The notes under the pieces are model-generated. The model was not told where the DNA came from, made no database searches, and saw nothing but the letters and a program-made list of their open reading frames with translations. Source: Marinomonas sp. KMM3893 (GTDB lineage Bacteria > Pseudomonadota > Gammaproteobacteria > Pseudomonadales > Marinomonadaceae). From it: a stretch of 64,000 nucleotides of DNA. Each line of letters opens with the position of its first letter. Within the stretch, counting starts at the first letter, position 1. A program made the translations under genes and the position numbers. Shown in pieces: positions 9,901 to 19,172 of the stretch. The stretch is from NCBI RefSeq assembly GCF_004352855.1, contig NZ_SJSC01000006.1, positions 62,001 through 126,000 on the forward strand, read 5' to 3'.

Positions 9901-10580
9901 AGATTGCCTTCCTTAAGTTGCCCAGCAGACATAATTAACTGGCGGTCACACATGCTCGCCAAAGTATTGTCATGGGTCACCATAATCAGCGTTGTGCCTT
10001 GAGAGCGATTCAAATCGAACAACAACTGAATGATGGTTTTGCCATTTTCTTCATCCAGGTTGCCCGTTGGTTCGTCAGCAAATAAGATTTTAGGCTCGGA
10101 GGCAAACGCTCGAGCAATGGCCACCCTTTGTTGCTCGCCACCAGAAAGTTGACGAGGGTAATGGGTTAATCGATGCGATAAACCGACTTGTTCAAGAAGG
10201 TATTCCGCTTTTTGACGTGCTTGCTTGTCACCTTTTAATTCTGCAGGAAGCATGACGTTTTCAACGGCTTCTAAGCTGGGCAACAAATGAAAAGATTGAA
10301 AAATAAAGCCCACATACTGACCGCGTAGCAACGCGCGTTTTTCTTCGCTTAATGACGTGAGTGAATGATTGTAAAGGGTTATCTCTCCTGCCGTATTACG
10401 GTCCAATCCCGCAAGCAAACCAAGCAGCGTAGACTTCCCTGAGCCTGACGCCCCAACAATAGCAACCGACTCTCCCTCCTTGATTTCTATATCGATTCCT
10501 TTCAATATGGTCAAATTTCCGGTTTTAGACGTTACCGTGTGTGTTAGATTGTGTGTTTGAAGTGCGGTAATTTTATCCAT
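9897..10580 (-). CDS. ybbA: ABC transporter ATPase (YbbA-like)
   Basis: 227 residues with all ABC ATPase motifs: Walker [11 protein letters not shown]-loop [10 protein letters not shown], signature [15 protein letters not shown], Walker [13 protein letters not shown] and switch His VTHD. It belongs to the LolD/MacB group that pairs with FtsX-type permeases, here the overlapping YbbP. It is divergent from tesA with only 28 bp between the two start codons, the same gene arrangement as E. coli ybbA/tesA. In that tight space the promoters must extend into the opposite coding regions. Confidence 0.92.
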   Translation of the reverse strand: MDKITALQTHNLTHTVTSKTGNLTILKGIDIEIKEGESVAIVGASGSGKSTLLGLLAGLDRNTAGEITLYNHSLTSLSEEKRALLRGQYVGFIFQSFHLLPSLEAVENVMLPAELKGDKQARQKAEYLLEQVGLSHRLTHYPRQLSGGEQQRVAIARAFASEPKILFADEPTGNLDEENGKTIIQLLFDLNRSQGTTLIMVTHDNTLASMCDRQLIMSAGQLKEGNL

Positions 10581-10608
10581 AAAACAGTATTCTCACTTAA
10601 GGTTTCTT

Positions 10609-11238
10609 ATGCCATTCAAAATACGGCTTCTGTTGAGTTCAATTCTCTTGATATTGTCTCTTGGCGTAGCGCACGCTTCTTCATTGCTGGTTATGGGAGA
10701 CAGTCTCAGTGCCGCTCATAATTTACGACAACAAGAAGGTTGGGTTAGTTTATTAAAAAACTCACTTGCACATTCTTACCCCAATGTGACCATCAATAAC
10801 GCCAGTGTGAGTGGCGAAACCAGTCAAGGTGGGCTGTCTCGATTCCCTTCATTATTGCAAGAATACACGCCAAATTGGGTGATTTTAGAGCTTGGTGCGA
10901 ACGATGCCTTACGGGGTTATCCTCTTGACCAGACCCGTGCGAACTTAGGCGTAATGATTGAGCAAGCTCAGCAAGCCGGTGCTCAGGTCTTATTACTTGG
11001 TAACCGGATTCCACAAAACTATGGCAAGCGCTACACAGACATGTTTTTTGGTTTGTATAAAACACTTGCAGATCAATATGATGTTACGTATCTGCCGTTT
11101 ATGCTAGAACATGTTGCACTCAATAAAACACTGATGCAGCAAGATGGGTTACATCCTACAGCGGAAGGTCAAAAACAAGTATTAAAGAATATTCTACCCT
11201 ACCTCATTCCATTATTAGACAAAGAGAAAATACAATGA
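10609..11238 (+). CDS. tesA: Periplasmic SGNH esterase / acyl-CoA thioesterase I (TesA family)
   Basis: 209 residues with a clear signal peptide (hydrophobic segment ending AHA around residue 23). The SGNH blocks are all present: VMGDSLSAAHN (catalytic Ser at about 32), SGETSQGG, ELGANDALRGYP, and the Asp-His pair in QDGLHPTAEGQ. The protein is a broad thioesterase/arylesterase/lysophospholipase in the periplasm. Its stop overlaps the next ATG by 4 bp (ATGA), coupling it to the dehydrogenase downstream, and it lies divergent from ybbA as in enterobacteria. Confidence 0.93.
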   Translation: MPFKIRLLLSSILLILSLGVAHASSLLVMGDSLSAAHNLRQQEGWVSLLKNSLAHSYPNVTINNASVSGETSQGGLSRFPSLLQEYTPNWVILELGANDALRGYPLDQTRANLGVMIEQAQQAGAQVLLLGNRIPQNYGKRYTDMFFGLYKTLADQYDVTYLPFMLEHVALNKTLMQQDGLHPTAEGQKQVLKNILPYLIPLLDKEKIQ

Positions 11239-12173
11239 AAGCCGTATTTTTAGATCGTGGCTCTTTCCCTAACAGCGTCAATCTGGTGTACCCAGAATGC
11301 ATCACTCAGGTGGTTGAATTCGAAAACACTCGCGCAGATCAAGTAATCCAAAGAATTCAAGACGCCGACATAGTACTAACCAACAAGGTGGTGGTCGACA
11401 GAGCGGCCATCGAGTCAACAAGCGCCCTTAAATTAGTACAAGTCATGGCCACGGGCACCAACAATGTTGATAAGCTCGCCTGTGAAGAAAAAGCCATCGC
11501 AGTGCAAAACGTGGAAGGCTACTCCGGCATCAGTGTTCCTGAGCACACCTTCTCTCTTTTATTGGCGCTGCGCCGCAACCTGGTCTCCTACCTTGATGAT
11601 GTAAAGAAAGGGCATTGGGCTAAATCCGAGTATTTTTGCTTTTTGGATTACCCTATTCAAGATTTGGCCAATACCACCATGGCCATATTTGGTAAGGGTA
11701 ATTTGGGGCAAAAAGTCGCAAACATTGCCGCCGCTTTTTCCATGAAGGTTCTCTTTGTTGAGCACAAAAATGCCACCACAGTGCGCCCAGGTTACACAGG
11801 GTTTCAACAGGCGTTGAAACTGGCTGATGTGATTACCTTACATTGCCCATTAACCGACAACACCGCCAATATGCTGTCTTATGATGAATTTAAAATGATG
11901 AAGCCCAACTGTGTGTTGTTAAACACCGGCCGTGGTGGCTTGGTCAATGAAGACGCCTTGATTGATGCATTAACCACACACAAAATTGCCGCCGCAGGCT
12001 TTGACGTTGCCACACAAGAGCCAATGCCAGTTGATCATCCACTGCAAAAGCTGACCGAACTACCGAACTTCTTGCTGACGCCTCACGTTGCTTGGGCAAG
12101 CGCCGAAGCCATGCAATCCCTCGTTGATATTGGCATGGATAAAATCAAGCAATTCTCAGAAGTCGCGCAATGA
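11235..12173 (+). CDS. D-2-hydroxyacid dehydrogenase (glycerate/hydroxypyruvate type)
   Basis: 312 residues of the D-isomer-specific NAD-dependent dehydrogenase family. It has a nucleotide-binding GKGNLGQ loop at about 155-161, the catalytic Arg in LLNTGRGGLVNED, a Glu in ATQEPMP, and the general-acid His in LTPHVAWAS. The motif VMATGTNNVD and the overall length resemble hydroxypyruvate reductase/glycerate dehydrogenase (HprA). The substrate remains an inference. It overlaps tesA by 4 bp upstream and the pseudouridine synthase by 4 bp downstream, so the three form one coupled unit. Confidence 0.88.
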   Translation: MKAVFLDRGSFPNSVNLVYPECITQVVEFENTRADQVIQRIQDADIVLTNKVVVDRAAIESTSALKLVQVMATGTNNVDKLACEEKAIAVQNVEGYSGISVPEHTFSLLLALRRNLVSYLDDVKKGHWAKSEYFCFLDYPIQDLANTTMAIFGKGNLGQKVANIAAAFSMKVLFVEHKNATTVRPGYTGFQQALKLADVITLHCPLTDNTANMLSYDEFKMMKPNCVLLNTGRGGLVNEDALIDALTTHKIAAAGFDVATQEPMPVDHPLQKLTELPNFLLTPHVAWASAEAMQSLVDIGMDKIKQFSEVAQ

Positions 12174-12898
12174 GCCTAGAGATCTTATTTGAAGACGAAT
12201 ACTTGGTTGTGGTTAATAAGCCGGCAGGTTTGTTAGTCCACAGAACCGAGCTGGATAAAACCGAAGAAGATGCCGTGGTTCAGCGATTAAGAGATCAAAC
12301 CGGTCGTTGGGTATTTCCGGTTCACCGATTAGACAGAGGCACATCTGGCGTTTTGGTCATGGCCTTTTCGCCACAAACTGCACGCTATTTATCGGAGCAA
12401 TTTGCCAATGCGGCCACGGCGAAAACCTACCATTGTTTAGTCCGCGGCTTTTGTCCTGATCAGGGTGTGATTGATTACCCATTGGCGAAGCTGAACGAAC
12501 AAAAAGGCATGTCTCGGTTCAAAATCGAAGGCACTGAAAAAGAAGCACAAACCGAGTTTGTTTGTGTGCAGCATTATCAGCTTCCTGTACCGGTGAGTCG
12601 TTACGATGCCATGCGCTTAAGTTGGGTTGAAGTCTCGCCAAAGCAAGGACGAAAGCACCAAATTAGACGTCACTTTAAGCATCAGTTTCACCCATTAGTG
12701 GGCGATACTTGTTATGGCTGTCGCCATATTAATAAGGTGGTCCGAACACTGTGGCCTGATGAACAAAGGCTAATGTTACACGCCTCTTCGCTGACATTTT
12801 TCCACCCTCACACGCACAAATCCATGACCTTTAACGCGCCATTAGACGATCAGTTAAACGCCGTGTTAGCAAAGCTGGAAGCCTATAAAGTGGCTTAG
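12170..12898 (+). CDS. truC: tRNA pseudouridine synthase, RluA family (TruC-like)
   Basis: 242 residues. The catalytic RluA motif HRLDRGTSGVLVMA (Asp nucleophile at about 55) is intact, followed by SPKQGRKHQIRRHFKH and PLVGDTCYG. There is no N-terminal S4 domain. The length and the long middle segment match TruC, which modifies U65 of tRNAs, rather than RluA. It is the last gene of the tesA-dehydrogenase-truC run, joined by a 4-bp overlap. The TruC assignment within the family is likely but not certain. Confidence 0.85.
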   Translation: MSLEILFEDEYLVVVNKPAGLLVHRTELDKTEEDAVVQRLRDQTGRWVFPVHRLDRGTSGVLVMAFSPQTARYLSEQFANAATAKTYHCLVRGFCPDQGVIDYPLAKLNEQKGMSRFKIEGTEKEAQTEFVCVQHYQLPVPVSRYDAMRLSWVEVSPKQGRKHQIRRHFKHQFHPLVGDTCYGCRHINKVVRTLWPDEQRLMLHASSLTFFHPHTHKSMTFNAPLDDQLNAVLAKLEAYKVA

Positions 12899-12916
12899 AA
12901 AGAGGCTCTATTAAGA

Positions 12917-12949
12917 AAAACAGCGTTTAAAGAAGCACCGCGCTGTTTT
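12917..12949. terminator. Bidirectional terminator between truC and the GNAT gene
   Basis: Stem AAAACAGCG / CGCTGTTTT, loop of 15 nt, with A/T runs at the ends. It includes the last codons of the convergent acetyltransferase gene and can stop both transcripts. Confidence 0.7.
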
Positions 12950-13451
12950 CCCATTTAAAGCTTAGTTTGTCTTGAATGCCGGTGGGTAATTTTATCGAAT
13001 GGGTATCGGTGGCGGTATGCGAGAATCCGCAAGAGAGCAATAACCGAATGGAGGCTTCATTGCCGTCGCCCACATAGGCATAAACCGTCTGTACCCCATA
13101 ACACGAAAAGAGCACCAAGAGTCGGCGCAAAACATACCGGGCAATCCCCTGCTTTGTAAAACTCTGCCCAATGCGATAACTGATTTCTACGGACTTAGCG
13201 CGGCGATCCAGCAGCTGCACACAAAATCGACCTATGACATTGTTATGTCGATGATAGATAAGATATTGAAGGGTATTTCTGGTGTCAGAAATCTGCGTTT
13301 GAAAATACTGTTTGTTTTGTTTTTCTAGCACCTTTTGAGGCAAAAATTGCGCAAACCATTGCTGGTTGCGGGCCTCAAACGACAGGATATCCTCAATATT
13401 GGCTTCGGTAGCCCGTTGTATTTTTAAACGCTCATCGATATCACTTTTCAT
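12927..13451 (-). CDS. GNAT family N-acetyltransferase
   Basis: 174 residues of a RimJ/RimL-like acetyltransferase. The acetyl-CoA binding region follows the usual order: NNVIGRFCVQLLDRRAKSVEISYRIGQSFTKQGIARYVLRRLL, then VYAYVGDGNEASIRLLLSCGFSH. The P-loop is Q/R-x-x-G-x-A form (TKQGIA). Substrate unknown. Monocistronic on the minus strand, convergent with truC and divergent from the SUI1 gene. Confidence 0.8.
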   Translation of the reverse strand: MKSDIDERLKIQRATEANIEDILSFEARNQQWFAQFLPQKVLEKQNKQYFQTQISDTRNTLQYLIYHRHNNVIGRFCVQLLDRRAKSVEISYRIGQSFTKQGIARYVLRRLLVLFSCYGVQTVYAYVGDGNEASIRLLLSCGFSHTATDTHSIKLPTGIQDKLSFKWENSAVLL

Positions 13452-13584
13452 AATGACACACGCACTGTTACCTTAATCTATTCAGTTTAGGCTATTCGCT
13501 TCATTTATGTTGAATTCTAGTGTGATCTATATTTTTATAAATGGTAAAATACAGCAAGATTAAGACCCATTAAGTGAAGCCTAA

Positions 13585-13935
13585 ATGAAAAAAAACAATC
13601 TCGTATACTCTACCGATCAAGGCCGACTCTGCCCTGACTGTGAGCAACCTGTTGATCAGTGCCAATGCCAAAATAGCGCGATTATTGGCGATGGCAATGT
13701 GAAAATTTCCCTTGAAACAAAAGGCCGAAAAGGCAAAGGCGTTAGCCTAATTTCAGGGCTTGCTATGACGCCAGACGAGCTTAAGACATTGGGCAAAAAA
13801 CTAAAAGCTCAATGTGGCACAGGCGGAGCGGTCAAAGACGGTCACATTGAAATCCAAGGCGATCATCGACAAAAGTTAAAAGATTTGTTAGAAAAAGACG
13901 GCATAAAAAGTAAATTTTCGGGCGGCCAGCCTTGA
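13585..13935 (+). CDS. yciH: SUI1/eIF1-like translation factor (YciH family)
   Basis: 116 residues. A short N-terminal part holds a Cys cluster (CPDC, CQC at about 12-28), and residues about 45-112 are the SUI1 domain (GRKGKGVSLISGL, LKAQCGTGGAVKDGHIEIQGD). YciH proteins resemble eukaryotic eIF1 and influence initiation fidelity in bacteria. The length fits the family (about 108). It stands alone, with 196 bp of apparently empty sequence before the next gene. Confidence 0.9.
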   Translation: MKKNNLVYSTDQGRLCPDCEQPVDQCQCQNSAIIGDGNVKISLETKGRKGKGVSLISGLAMTPDELKTLGKKLKAQCGTGGAVKDGHIEIQGDHRQKLKDLLEKDGIKSKFSGGQP

Positions 13936-14131
13936 AGAAAATCAACACGATTAAAGCTTCCACTTTGTACGCCGATAGCTTAGCGTGTTACCTACATTGT
14001 TATTGCTTCCCCCTAAGCATATAACATCCAAGCTTTTTAATAGAACCGCGAACAGTGCGTTGTACCGCGCTCATATTCTTACCATTTTAGAATGGATTTT
14101 TAGGTAAGTTGTTCTCTGTATAGAGGTAGTA

Positions 14132-15139
14132 ATGCAGAACGAAAGCCCTACAAAAGCCACTGAGCTGATGCAAAAAGCAGTCCCTATGATGTTAAAGCTA
14201 GAGGTAGCTCCGACACCATATAACTATGGAATATGGTATGAGTATGTTTCTAATAGAAACCAAAAGCTCAATCAAATTATGGACGGTACCTTACGAAAGC
14301 TGGGACACTTACCTAGTTTCTTATCCCGTGAGTTATTCCATGAATTTCTGCTGCCAGATGAATTCCAACAGGGGAATGGCCAGAAAAAAAAGCTAAAATC
14401 CATTGTTGATAGCGCCGCCTCTTCCTCTAAAGACATGAGTAAAGGGCTTGATGAGCTAAATACCGTGTTAGCGAAAAGTCGAAAAATCCTAAAGCGCGCC
14501 GACAAAGAAGAACACATTGATAGCGTGATCAATTACCTTGAAAAAGGCGCCTTGGTTGCCAGTCAAAAAGCCAATCACTTTAATCAATCCCTTGAACAAG
14601 TGCACGCCGAACTCGCCAAACTAAAAGCAGAGTTAGACGACATTAAAAAGCAAAACGATGTCGATGAGCTTACTCAATTAGGCAATCAAAAAGGCTTTGA
14701 ACGCACCTTGTATCAGTGGCTTCCAGACGCCGAAGACGACATCAGTATTATCTTGTTGGACATTGATAATTTGGCGTCCATTAATCAGCAGTTTGGAAAG
14801 CGTGCCGGCACCGCATTGATCCGTTATATCGCAGATCTGATGAAGACCTTAGCGTTAGAGAAAAGCGTTATGTCCAGGTTTGAAGGTGGCACCTTTGGCA
14901 TACTCCTTAATGAAGCGACCTTGGATTTTACCCACCGTTTCGCTGAGCTGCTTAGGCAACAAATTTCTGAGCAAAAAATCCGTTATAAACAAAGTAAAAT
15001 TCACATGCCACAAGTCACTGTATCCGTTGGCATTGCGACTCTACTGGGCCAAGAAGGGCCGGAAGAGTTTTTAGAAAGAGCGCGTAAAAACCTGTTGCGG
15101 GCAAAGCAATCAGGTAAAAACTGTACATCTGACCGATAA
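14132..15139 (+). CDS. GGDEF-domain protein with degenerate active site
   Basis: 335 residues. An N-terminal helical domain (about 1-85, with NYGIWYEYVSNRN, seen in a group of cytoplasmic GGDEF proteins) is followed by a coiled region (about 95-170) and a GGDEF fold (about 170-330: DELTQLGNQKGFE, IILLDIDNLASINQQFG, VSVGIATL). The signature loop reads RFEGGTFGILL: aligned with RYGGDEFAILL, the five residues are EGGTF, so the catalytic GG(D/E)EF is lost. The usual phosphate-contact and metal residues are partly kept (DIDN). It is therefore likely an inactive GGDEF that binds nucleotide or partners rather than making c-di-GMP. The thioesterase gene follows after 17 bp. Confidence 0.85.
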   Translation: MQNESPTKATELMQKAVPMMLKLEVAPTPYNYGIWYEYVSNRNQKLNQIMDGTLRKLGHLPSFLSRELFHEFLLPDEFQQGNGQKKKLKSIVDSAASSSKDMSKGLDELNTVLAKSRKILKRADKEEHIDSVINYLEKGALVASQKANHFNQSLEQVHAELAKLKAELDDIKKQNDVDELTQLGNQKGFERTLYQWLPDAEDDISIILLDIDNLASINQQFGKRAGTALIRYIADLMKTLALEKSVMSRFEGGTFGILLNEATLDFTHRFAELLRQQISEQKIRYKQSKIHMPQVTVSVGIATLLGQEGPEEFLERARKNLLRAKQSGKNCTSDR

Positions 15140-15156
15140 AATACTTAGGAAAATTT

Positions 15157-15558
15157 ATGTCTACCAACCTCACCGCTCCCCATTCTATTGCTTTTAGCGT
15201 GAGAGATTATGAATGTGATTTACAAGGCATTGTGAATAACTCCGTCTATCAGAATTATTTAGAACATGCTCGTCACTCTTTTATCAAATCCAAGGGATTG
15301 GATTTTGCACAAATCACAAAAAGCGGCATTCACCTTGTCTTAATGAAGGCGGAGCTCGATTACAAACGCTCTCTAAAAAGCGGTGATGAGTTTGTTGTAG
15401 AAACCTTTGTAGAAAGAACTTCTCGCTTCAAATTTGTTTTTCATCAAGTTATTTTGGACTCTGAAGGTAACAAATACTTGTCCGCCAAAATGACCATCGC
15501 CTCCATTACTGAAAATGGCAAACCAATCGTCTTTGAAGAAGCCAACGTACTCCTATAA
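15157..15558 (+). CDS. Hotdog-fold acyl-CoA thioesterase (YbgC-like)
   Basis: 133 residues of the 4-hydroxybenzoyl-CoA thioesterase type. The active-site region reads RDYECDLQGIVNNSVYQNYLEHAR, with the catalytic Asp position before QGIVNN, then KAELDYKRSLKSGDEFVVE. It hydrolyses acyl-CoA thioesters; chain specificity is unknown. It starts 17 bp after the GGDEF gene on the same strand and is probably co-transcribed with it. Confidence 0.85.
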   Translation: MSTNLTAPHSIAFSVRDYECDLQGIVNNSVYQNYLEHARHSFIKSKGLDFAQITKSGIHLVLMKAELDYKRSLKSGDEFVVETFVERTSRFKFVFHQVILDSEGNKYLSAKMTIASITENGKPIVFEEANVLL

Positions 15559-15663
15559 CGCTTCTATCTAATGGTCATTGCCCTTGTCCATTTGAATCTC
15601 GCCCATACTTCTTTTATAGAATGGGCGTGATTTCTCCTCTCTCCCTGCCCAACAATACGGCTT

Positions 15664-16557
15664 CTAACTGGCGGTTTGCGACGGTGGAAAACCAAAAAAC
15701 CGCTTATATTCCCGACTAAATTGAGAAAAGCTGTTATAGCCAACTTGGTAACTGGCTTCGTTTGCTTGTATGCCTTGAATCAACAACGCCTGTGCTTTCT
15801 GTAGCTTAATGGATTTGATGTATTGCATGGGTGAAACATGCATGAGCTTTTTAAACGCGTTAAAAAAAGACGTTTTACTCATATTGGCAATGGACGCCAA
15901 CTCATCCACCTTGATGATCTTGTTGACATTGTTATGGATGTGATTCACTGCCCGTGACACAGGCTGTATATTGCCATATTGATGCAATAATTGACGCAAG
16001 GCGTAACCGTGTTCACCAGTGAGTAATCGGTAGTAGATTTCGTCAATAACAGATTCCCCCAAAATGGCGGATTCCAATGGGTCCGATGCGACCTTCAACA
16101 ATCGTGAAAACAATTCAACCAGATCGCCATTGGCTTTACCTACAACCACACAGGACGCCGTTTCTGGCACGGCTTTTCGCAAACTCATCTCTTGGCGCTC
16201 AATGCGCACAATCATATCGGCCAATTTTATTAAATTGATGCTCATCACCGCCGATTGAAATGGCACCTCGGCGGAGGCTTTCGTCACCTCGGCGTACACG
16301 GGTATGGGCAAAAAATTGATGAAAAAATCGCCCCCTTGATACACAAAAGCAGCGTCGCCAATCCGGCAAATTTTTTCACCTTGGCCCATCATGCAAATAA
16401 TAGGCTCATACAAAAAGGGCGACATTTGTTGCGCACGGTGCCATTGCACCACACCCACACCCTCGATGTGCATTTCAGTGAATCCTTCGTGATGAACATT
16501 TTGTTTAATCAACTGATTAAACTCATCCATTTGGTTTGATCGTACGACTTTCATCAT
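15664..16557 (-). CDS. yqhC: AraC family regulator (YqhC-like), divergent from yqhD
   Basis: 297 residues. The N-terminal part is the AraC-type cupin sensor of the PF06719 group (about 20-170: GVGVVQWHRAQQMSPFLYEPIICMMGQG). The C-terminal part (about 195-295) has the two HTH motifs, ending SYQVGYNSFSQFSREYKRFFGFPP. It is divergent from the YqhD-like alcohol dehydrogenase, exactly as yqhC/yqhD are in E. coli, where YqhC activates yqhD in response to reactive aldehydes. The same regulatory link is inferred here. Confidence 0.85.
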   Translation of the reverse strand: MMKVVRSNQMDEFNQLIKQNVHHEGFTEMHIEGVGVVQWHRAQQMSPFLYEPIICMMGQGEKICRIGDAAFVYQGGDFFINFLPIPVYAEVTKASAEVPFQSAVMSINLIKLADMIVRIERQEMSLRKAVPETASCVVVGKANGDLVELFSRLLKVASDPLESAILGESVIDEIYYRLLTGEHGYALRQLLHQYGNIQPVSRAVNHIHNNVNKIIKVDELASIANMSKTSFFNAFKKLMHVSPMQYIKSIKLQKAQALLIQGIQANEASYQVGYNSFSQFSREYKRFFGFPPSQTAS

Positions 16558-16783
16558 TGCTGTTAGATGGCCTATTGAGCGGTTTAAAGAAAGATAAGGT
16601 TCTAGTATGCAAACAATCGATAGGATTCAAGGAGCATTTAAGAAAGAACACTCACCCATCCGTGCAAATATCAGGGAGTGTACGATTATGCATGTTTTTT
16701 AGCGGTTTGTGGATATGAAAACAATTATATTAATACTATAGTGCATGACAAATTTGGTAACTATATCGCATACGAGGAAACCT

Positions 16784-17944
16784 ATGCTTGATTTTGATTA
16801 TTACAACCCGACTCGCATCGTCTTTGGACAGAACCGCATCGCTGAACTAAACAGCCTTATTCCAGCGGATGCCAAAGTTATGATTACCTTCGGTGGTCAG
16901 AGCGCTAAAAAATACGGCACCATTGATGCCGTTCGTACTGCTTTGGCTTCTCGTGACATCATTGAGTTTGGCGGCATCGAAGCCAACCCTCAATTTGACA
17001 CACTGATTAAAGCGGCGAACATTGCCAAACAAGAGAAGGTAGATTTTCTTCTTGCTGTCGGCGGCGGTTCGGTAATGGACGGCACAAAATTCATCGGCCT
17101 TGCCGCAAAAGCCGCGCCTGAAGATTACGCAGGCCTACTGTCTCACGGCTTTGCTCCGGTTCCTGTTACAGACATTTTGCCTCTTGGCTGTGTCGCGACA
17201 TTGCCAGCAACAGGCTCTGAAATGAACATGGGCGGCGTGATTACATTAGAAGGTCAAAAGCGCCCATTCATGTCACCTTTGGCTTTTCCTAAGTTCTCAT
17301 TATTGGACCCTGACTTAACAAAAACCTTGCCGAAAGAACAAATCGCGAATGGTGTTGTTGATGCCTTTATTCACGTTTTAGAGCAATACTTAACCGTTCC
17401 TGTGGACGCGCGAATTCAAGACCGTACCAGTGAAGGCATTCTAAAAACATTGATTGAAGTGGGCCCTGTAACCTACCGTGACAACGATGATTTAGACGCT
17501 CGTAAAAACTTCATCTGGTCTGCTACTAATGCTCTAAATGGCGCGATTGGTGCCGGCGTACCACAAGACTGGTCTACACACATGATTGGCCACGAATTGA
17601 CGGCCTTGTTCGGTATTGCTCATGGTCGTACCCTGACCATTGTGTTGCCTTCTCTATTGCGCGAACGCAAAGCGAAAAAACACGCTAAATTGCTTCAGTT
17701 TGCAGAGCGTGTGTGGGACATCACAGAAGGGACTGATGATGAAAAAATCGAAGCGGCAATTAACAAAACAGAAGCCTTCTTTAACTCATTAGATATCGTA
17801 ACGAACCTAACTCATTACGGTATTGATGATGCTGGCATTGATAAAGTGATCGCGAACTTAGAAAACGTTGGCATGACAGCATTGTCTGAAAGTGGTGATT
17901 TAACGCTTGATATCGTTCGTAAGATTTTGGTAGCGGCTAAGTAA
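16784..17944 (+). CDS. yqhD: NADPH-dependent aldehyde reductase / iron-type alcohol dehydrogenase (YqhD-like)
   Basis: 386 residues, close to E. coli YqhD (387) along the whole length. NADPH binding: LAVGGGSVMDGTKF. Metal ligands: Asp and His in NGVVDAFIHVLEQY and two His in HMIGHELTALFGIAHGRT. YqhD reduces short and lipid-derived aldehydes using NADPH and zinc/iron. The start is taken at 16784 (MLDFDYYNPTRIVFG), with AGGAAA at a proper distance upstream; an upstream in-frame ATG at 16745 would add 13 poorly conserved residues. It is divergent from the YqhC-like gene and ends in a strong terminator. Confidence 0.92.
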   Translation: MLDFDYYNPTRIVFGQNRIAELNSLIPADAKVMITFGGQSAKKYGTIDAVRTALASRDIIEFGGIEANPQFDTLIKAANIAKQEKVDFLLAVGGGSVMDGTKFIGLAAKAAPEDYAGLLSHGFAPVPVTDILPLGCVATLPATGSEMNMGGVITLEGQKRPFMSPLAFPKFSLLDPDLTKTLPKEQIANGVVDAFIHVLEQYLTVPVDARIQDRTSEGILKTLIEVGPVTYRDNDDLDARKNFIWSATNALNGAIGAGVPQDWSTHMIGHELTALFGIAHGRTLTIVLPSLLRERKAKKHAKLLQFAERVWDITEGTDDEKIEAAINKTEAFFNSLDIVTNLTHYGIDDAGIDKVIANLENVGMTALSESGDLTLDIVRKILVAAK

Positions 17945-17972
17945 TTTAGCACAATCCAAGCACATACTTACT

Positions 17973-18000
17973 AAAGGTCAGCTTATGCTGACCTTTTTGT
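17973..18000 (+). terminator. Terminator of yqhD
   Basis: Stem AAAGGTCAGC / GCTGACCTTT with a 4-nt loop, followed by TTTTGT, 28 bp past the yqhD stop. Confidence 0.88.
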
Positions 18001-18240
18001 CTTCCTCCATGACCCTCTCTTCTTTTGTTAATTATTAGACAAAGCTGGATAAAAAAATCAAATCATTATAAATAAAAACTAAAAACAGCTTTCGTTTTAA
18101 CCATCATTATCAAGACCTGCTTATACTATTATTATACTAAGTATCGAAGGTGCAGTAGAGAATAAGGCAAGCTACAATCTGCCGCTGTTATCTCATCACC
18201 CTATGCATCGTTAGATCACTTTTATGTTAGGAGTATTACC

Positions 18241-19041
18241 ATGAAGAAAACCATATTGATTACCGGCTCTACCGATGGAATTGGCTTTGCTACGGCTAAA
18301 TCCCTACTAGCACAAGGCCATACAGTACTGCTTCATGGTCGCAGCGCCGGCAAGCTTGACTCAGCAAAAGCGCATTTATCAGACCCAAACTTAGAAACTT
18401 ATCAAGCAGACTTATCACGCTTAGAAGAGGTTTATTCACTGGCTTCACAAATACGTCAAAATCATACAAAACTTGATGTTATTATTAATAACGCTGGCGT
18501 ATATATGGTACCGGTAGTCATTACTGAAGACGGCTTGGATGTTCGCTACATGGTTAACACCATTGCTCCATATTTACTGACTAAAGAATTGTTACCTATA
18601 TTAACGCCAAGCAGTCGTGTGGTGAATTTATCATCTGCTGCACAAGCGCCTGTGATGGCGGCCGAATTATCGGCTCCCAGTCAGCTAGTTGATGGCATGG
18701 TATACGCTAAAAGTAAATTGGCGTTGACCATGTGGTCTCGTCATTTAGCCACCACACTAGGGGCACAAGGCCCTATTATTGTAGCGGTAAACCCTAAATC
18801 CTTTTTAGGTAGCAAAATGGTGAAAGAGGCTTATGGTGTTAGTGGAGGCAACCTACAAGATGGTGCTGATATTCTGACCAAAGCGGCATTATCAGACGAG
18901 TTTGCTAACGCATCAGGCCTTTACTTTGATAATGACATTGGCCAGTTTAGCGACCCGCATCCAGACGCTCTGGATGCTCAAAAAAATGCGGAAATCAGTC
19001 TAGCGATTGATAAAATCTTAGCAAATAAAAAAGTCGTATAA
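18241..19041 (+). CDS. Short-chain dehydrogenase/reductase
   Basis: 266 residues of the classical SDR family. Cofactor loop TGSTDGIGFA (about 8-17), NNAG at about 82-85, catalytic Ser in VVNLSSAA and the Tyr-Lys pair in YAKSK at about 154-158. The GRS after the second strand (LLHGRSAGKL) suggests NADP(H). Substrate unknown. A ribosome site AGGAG lies 9 bp upstream. It stands alone downstream of an AT-rich, about 240-bp promoter region. Confidence 0.87.
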   Translation: MKKTILITGSTDGIGFATAKSLLAQGHTVLLHGRSAGKLDSAKAHLSDPNLETYQADLSRLEEVYSLASQIRQNHTKLDVIINNAGVYMVPVVITEDGLDVRYMVNTIAPYLLTKELLPILTPSSRVVNLSSAAQAPVMAAELSAPSQLVDGMVYAKSKLALTMWSRHLATTLGAQGPIIVAVNPKSFLGSKMVKEAYGVSGGNLQDGADILTKAALSDEFANASGLYFDNDIGQFSDPHPDALDAQKNAEISLAIDKILANKKVV

Positions 19042-19172
19042 ACGGCACAAGTTAAGCCTTCAGAGTCACAATATTACTGACTCTGTTAGCAGATAATTCG
19101 CAATTCCATGAGTCACGAGCTATGGTAAAAGTGATTCGTGTCGCTAGCTGTAAATATAACAAGGAGAAAAGT

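Noticed and set aside
15600..15628. Hairpin GCCCATACT / AGAATGGGC between the thioesterase and YqhC-like genes
   Set aside because: No T-tract on either side, so it was not called a terminator.
16745..16783. Earlier in-frame ATG for the yqhD gene
   Set aside because: The extra 13 residues do not resemble YqhD proteins, and the AGGAAA site points to 16784.
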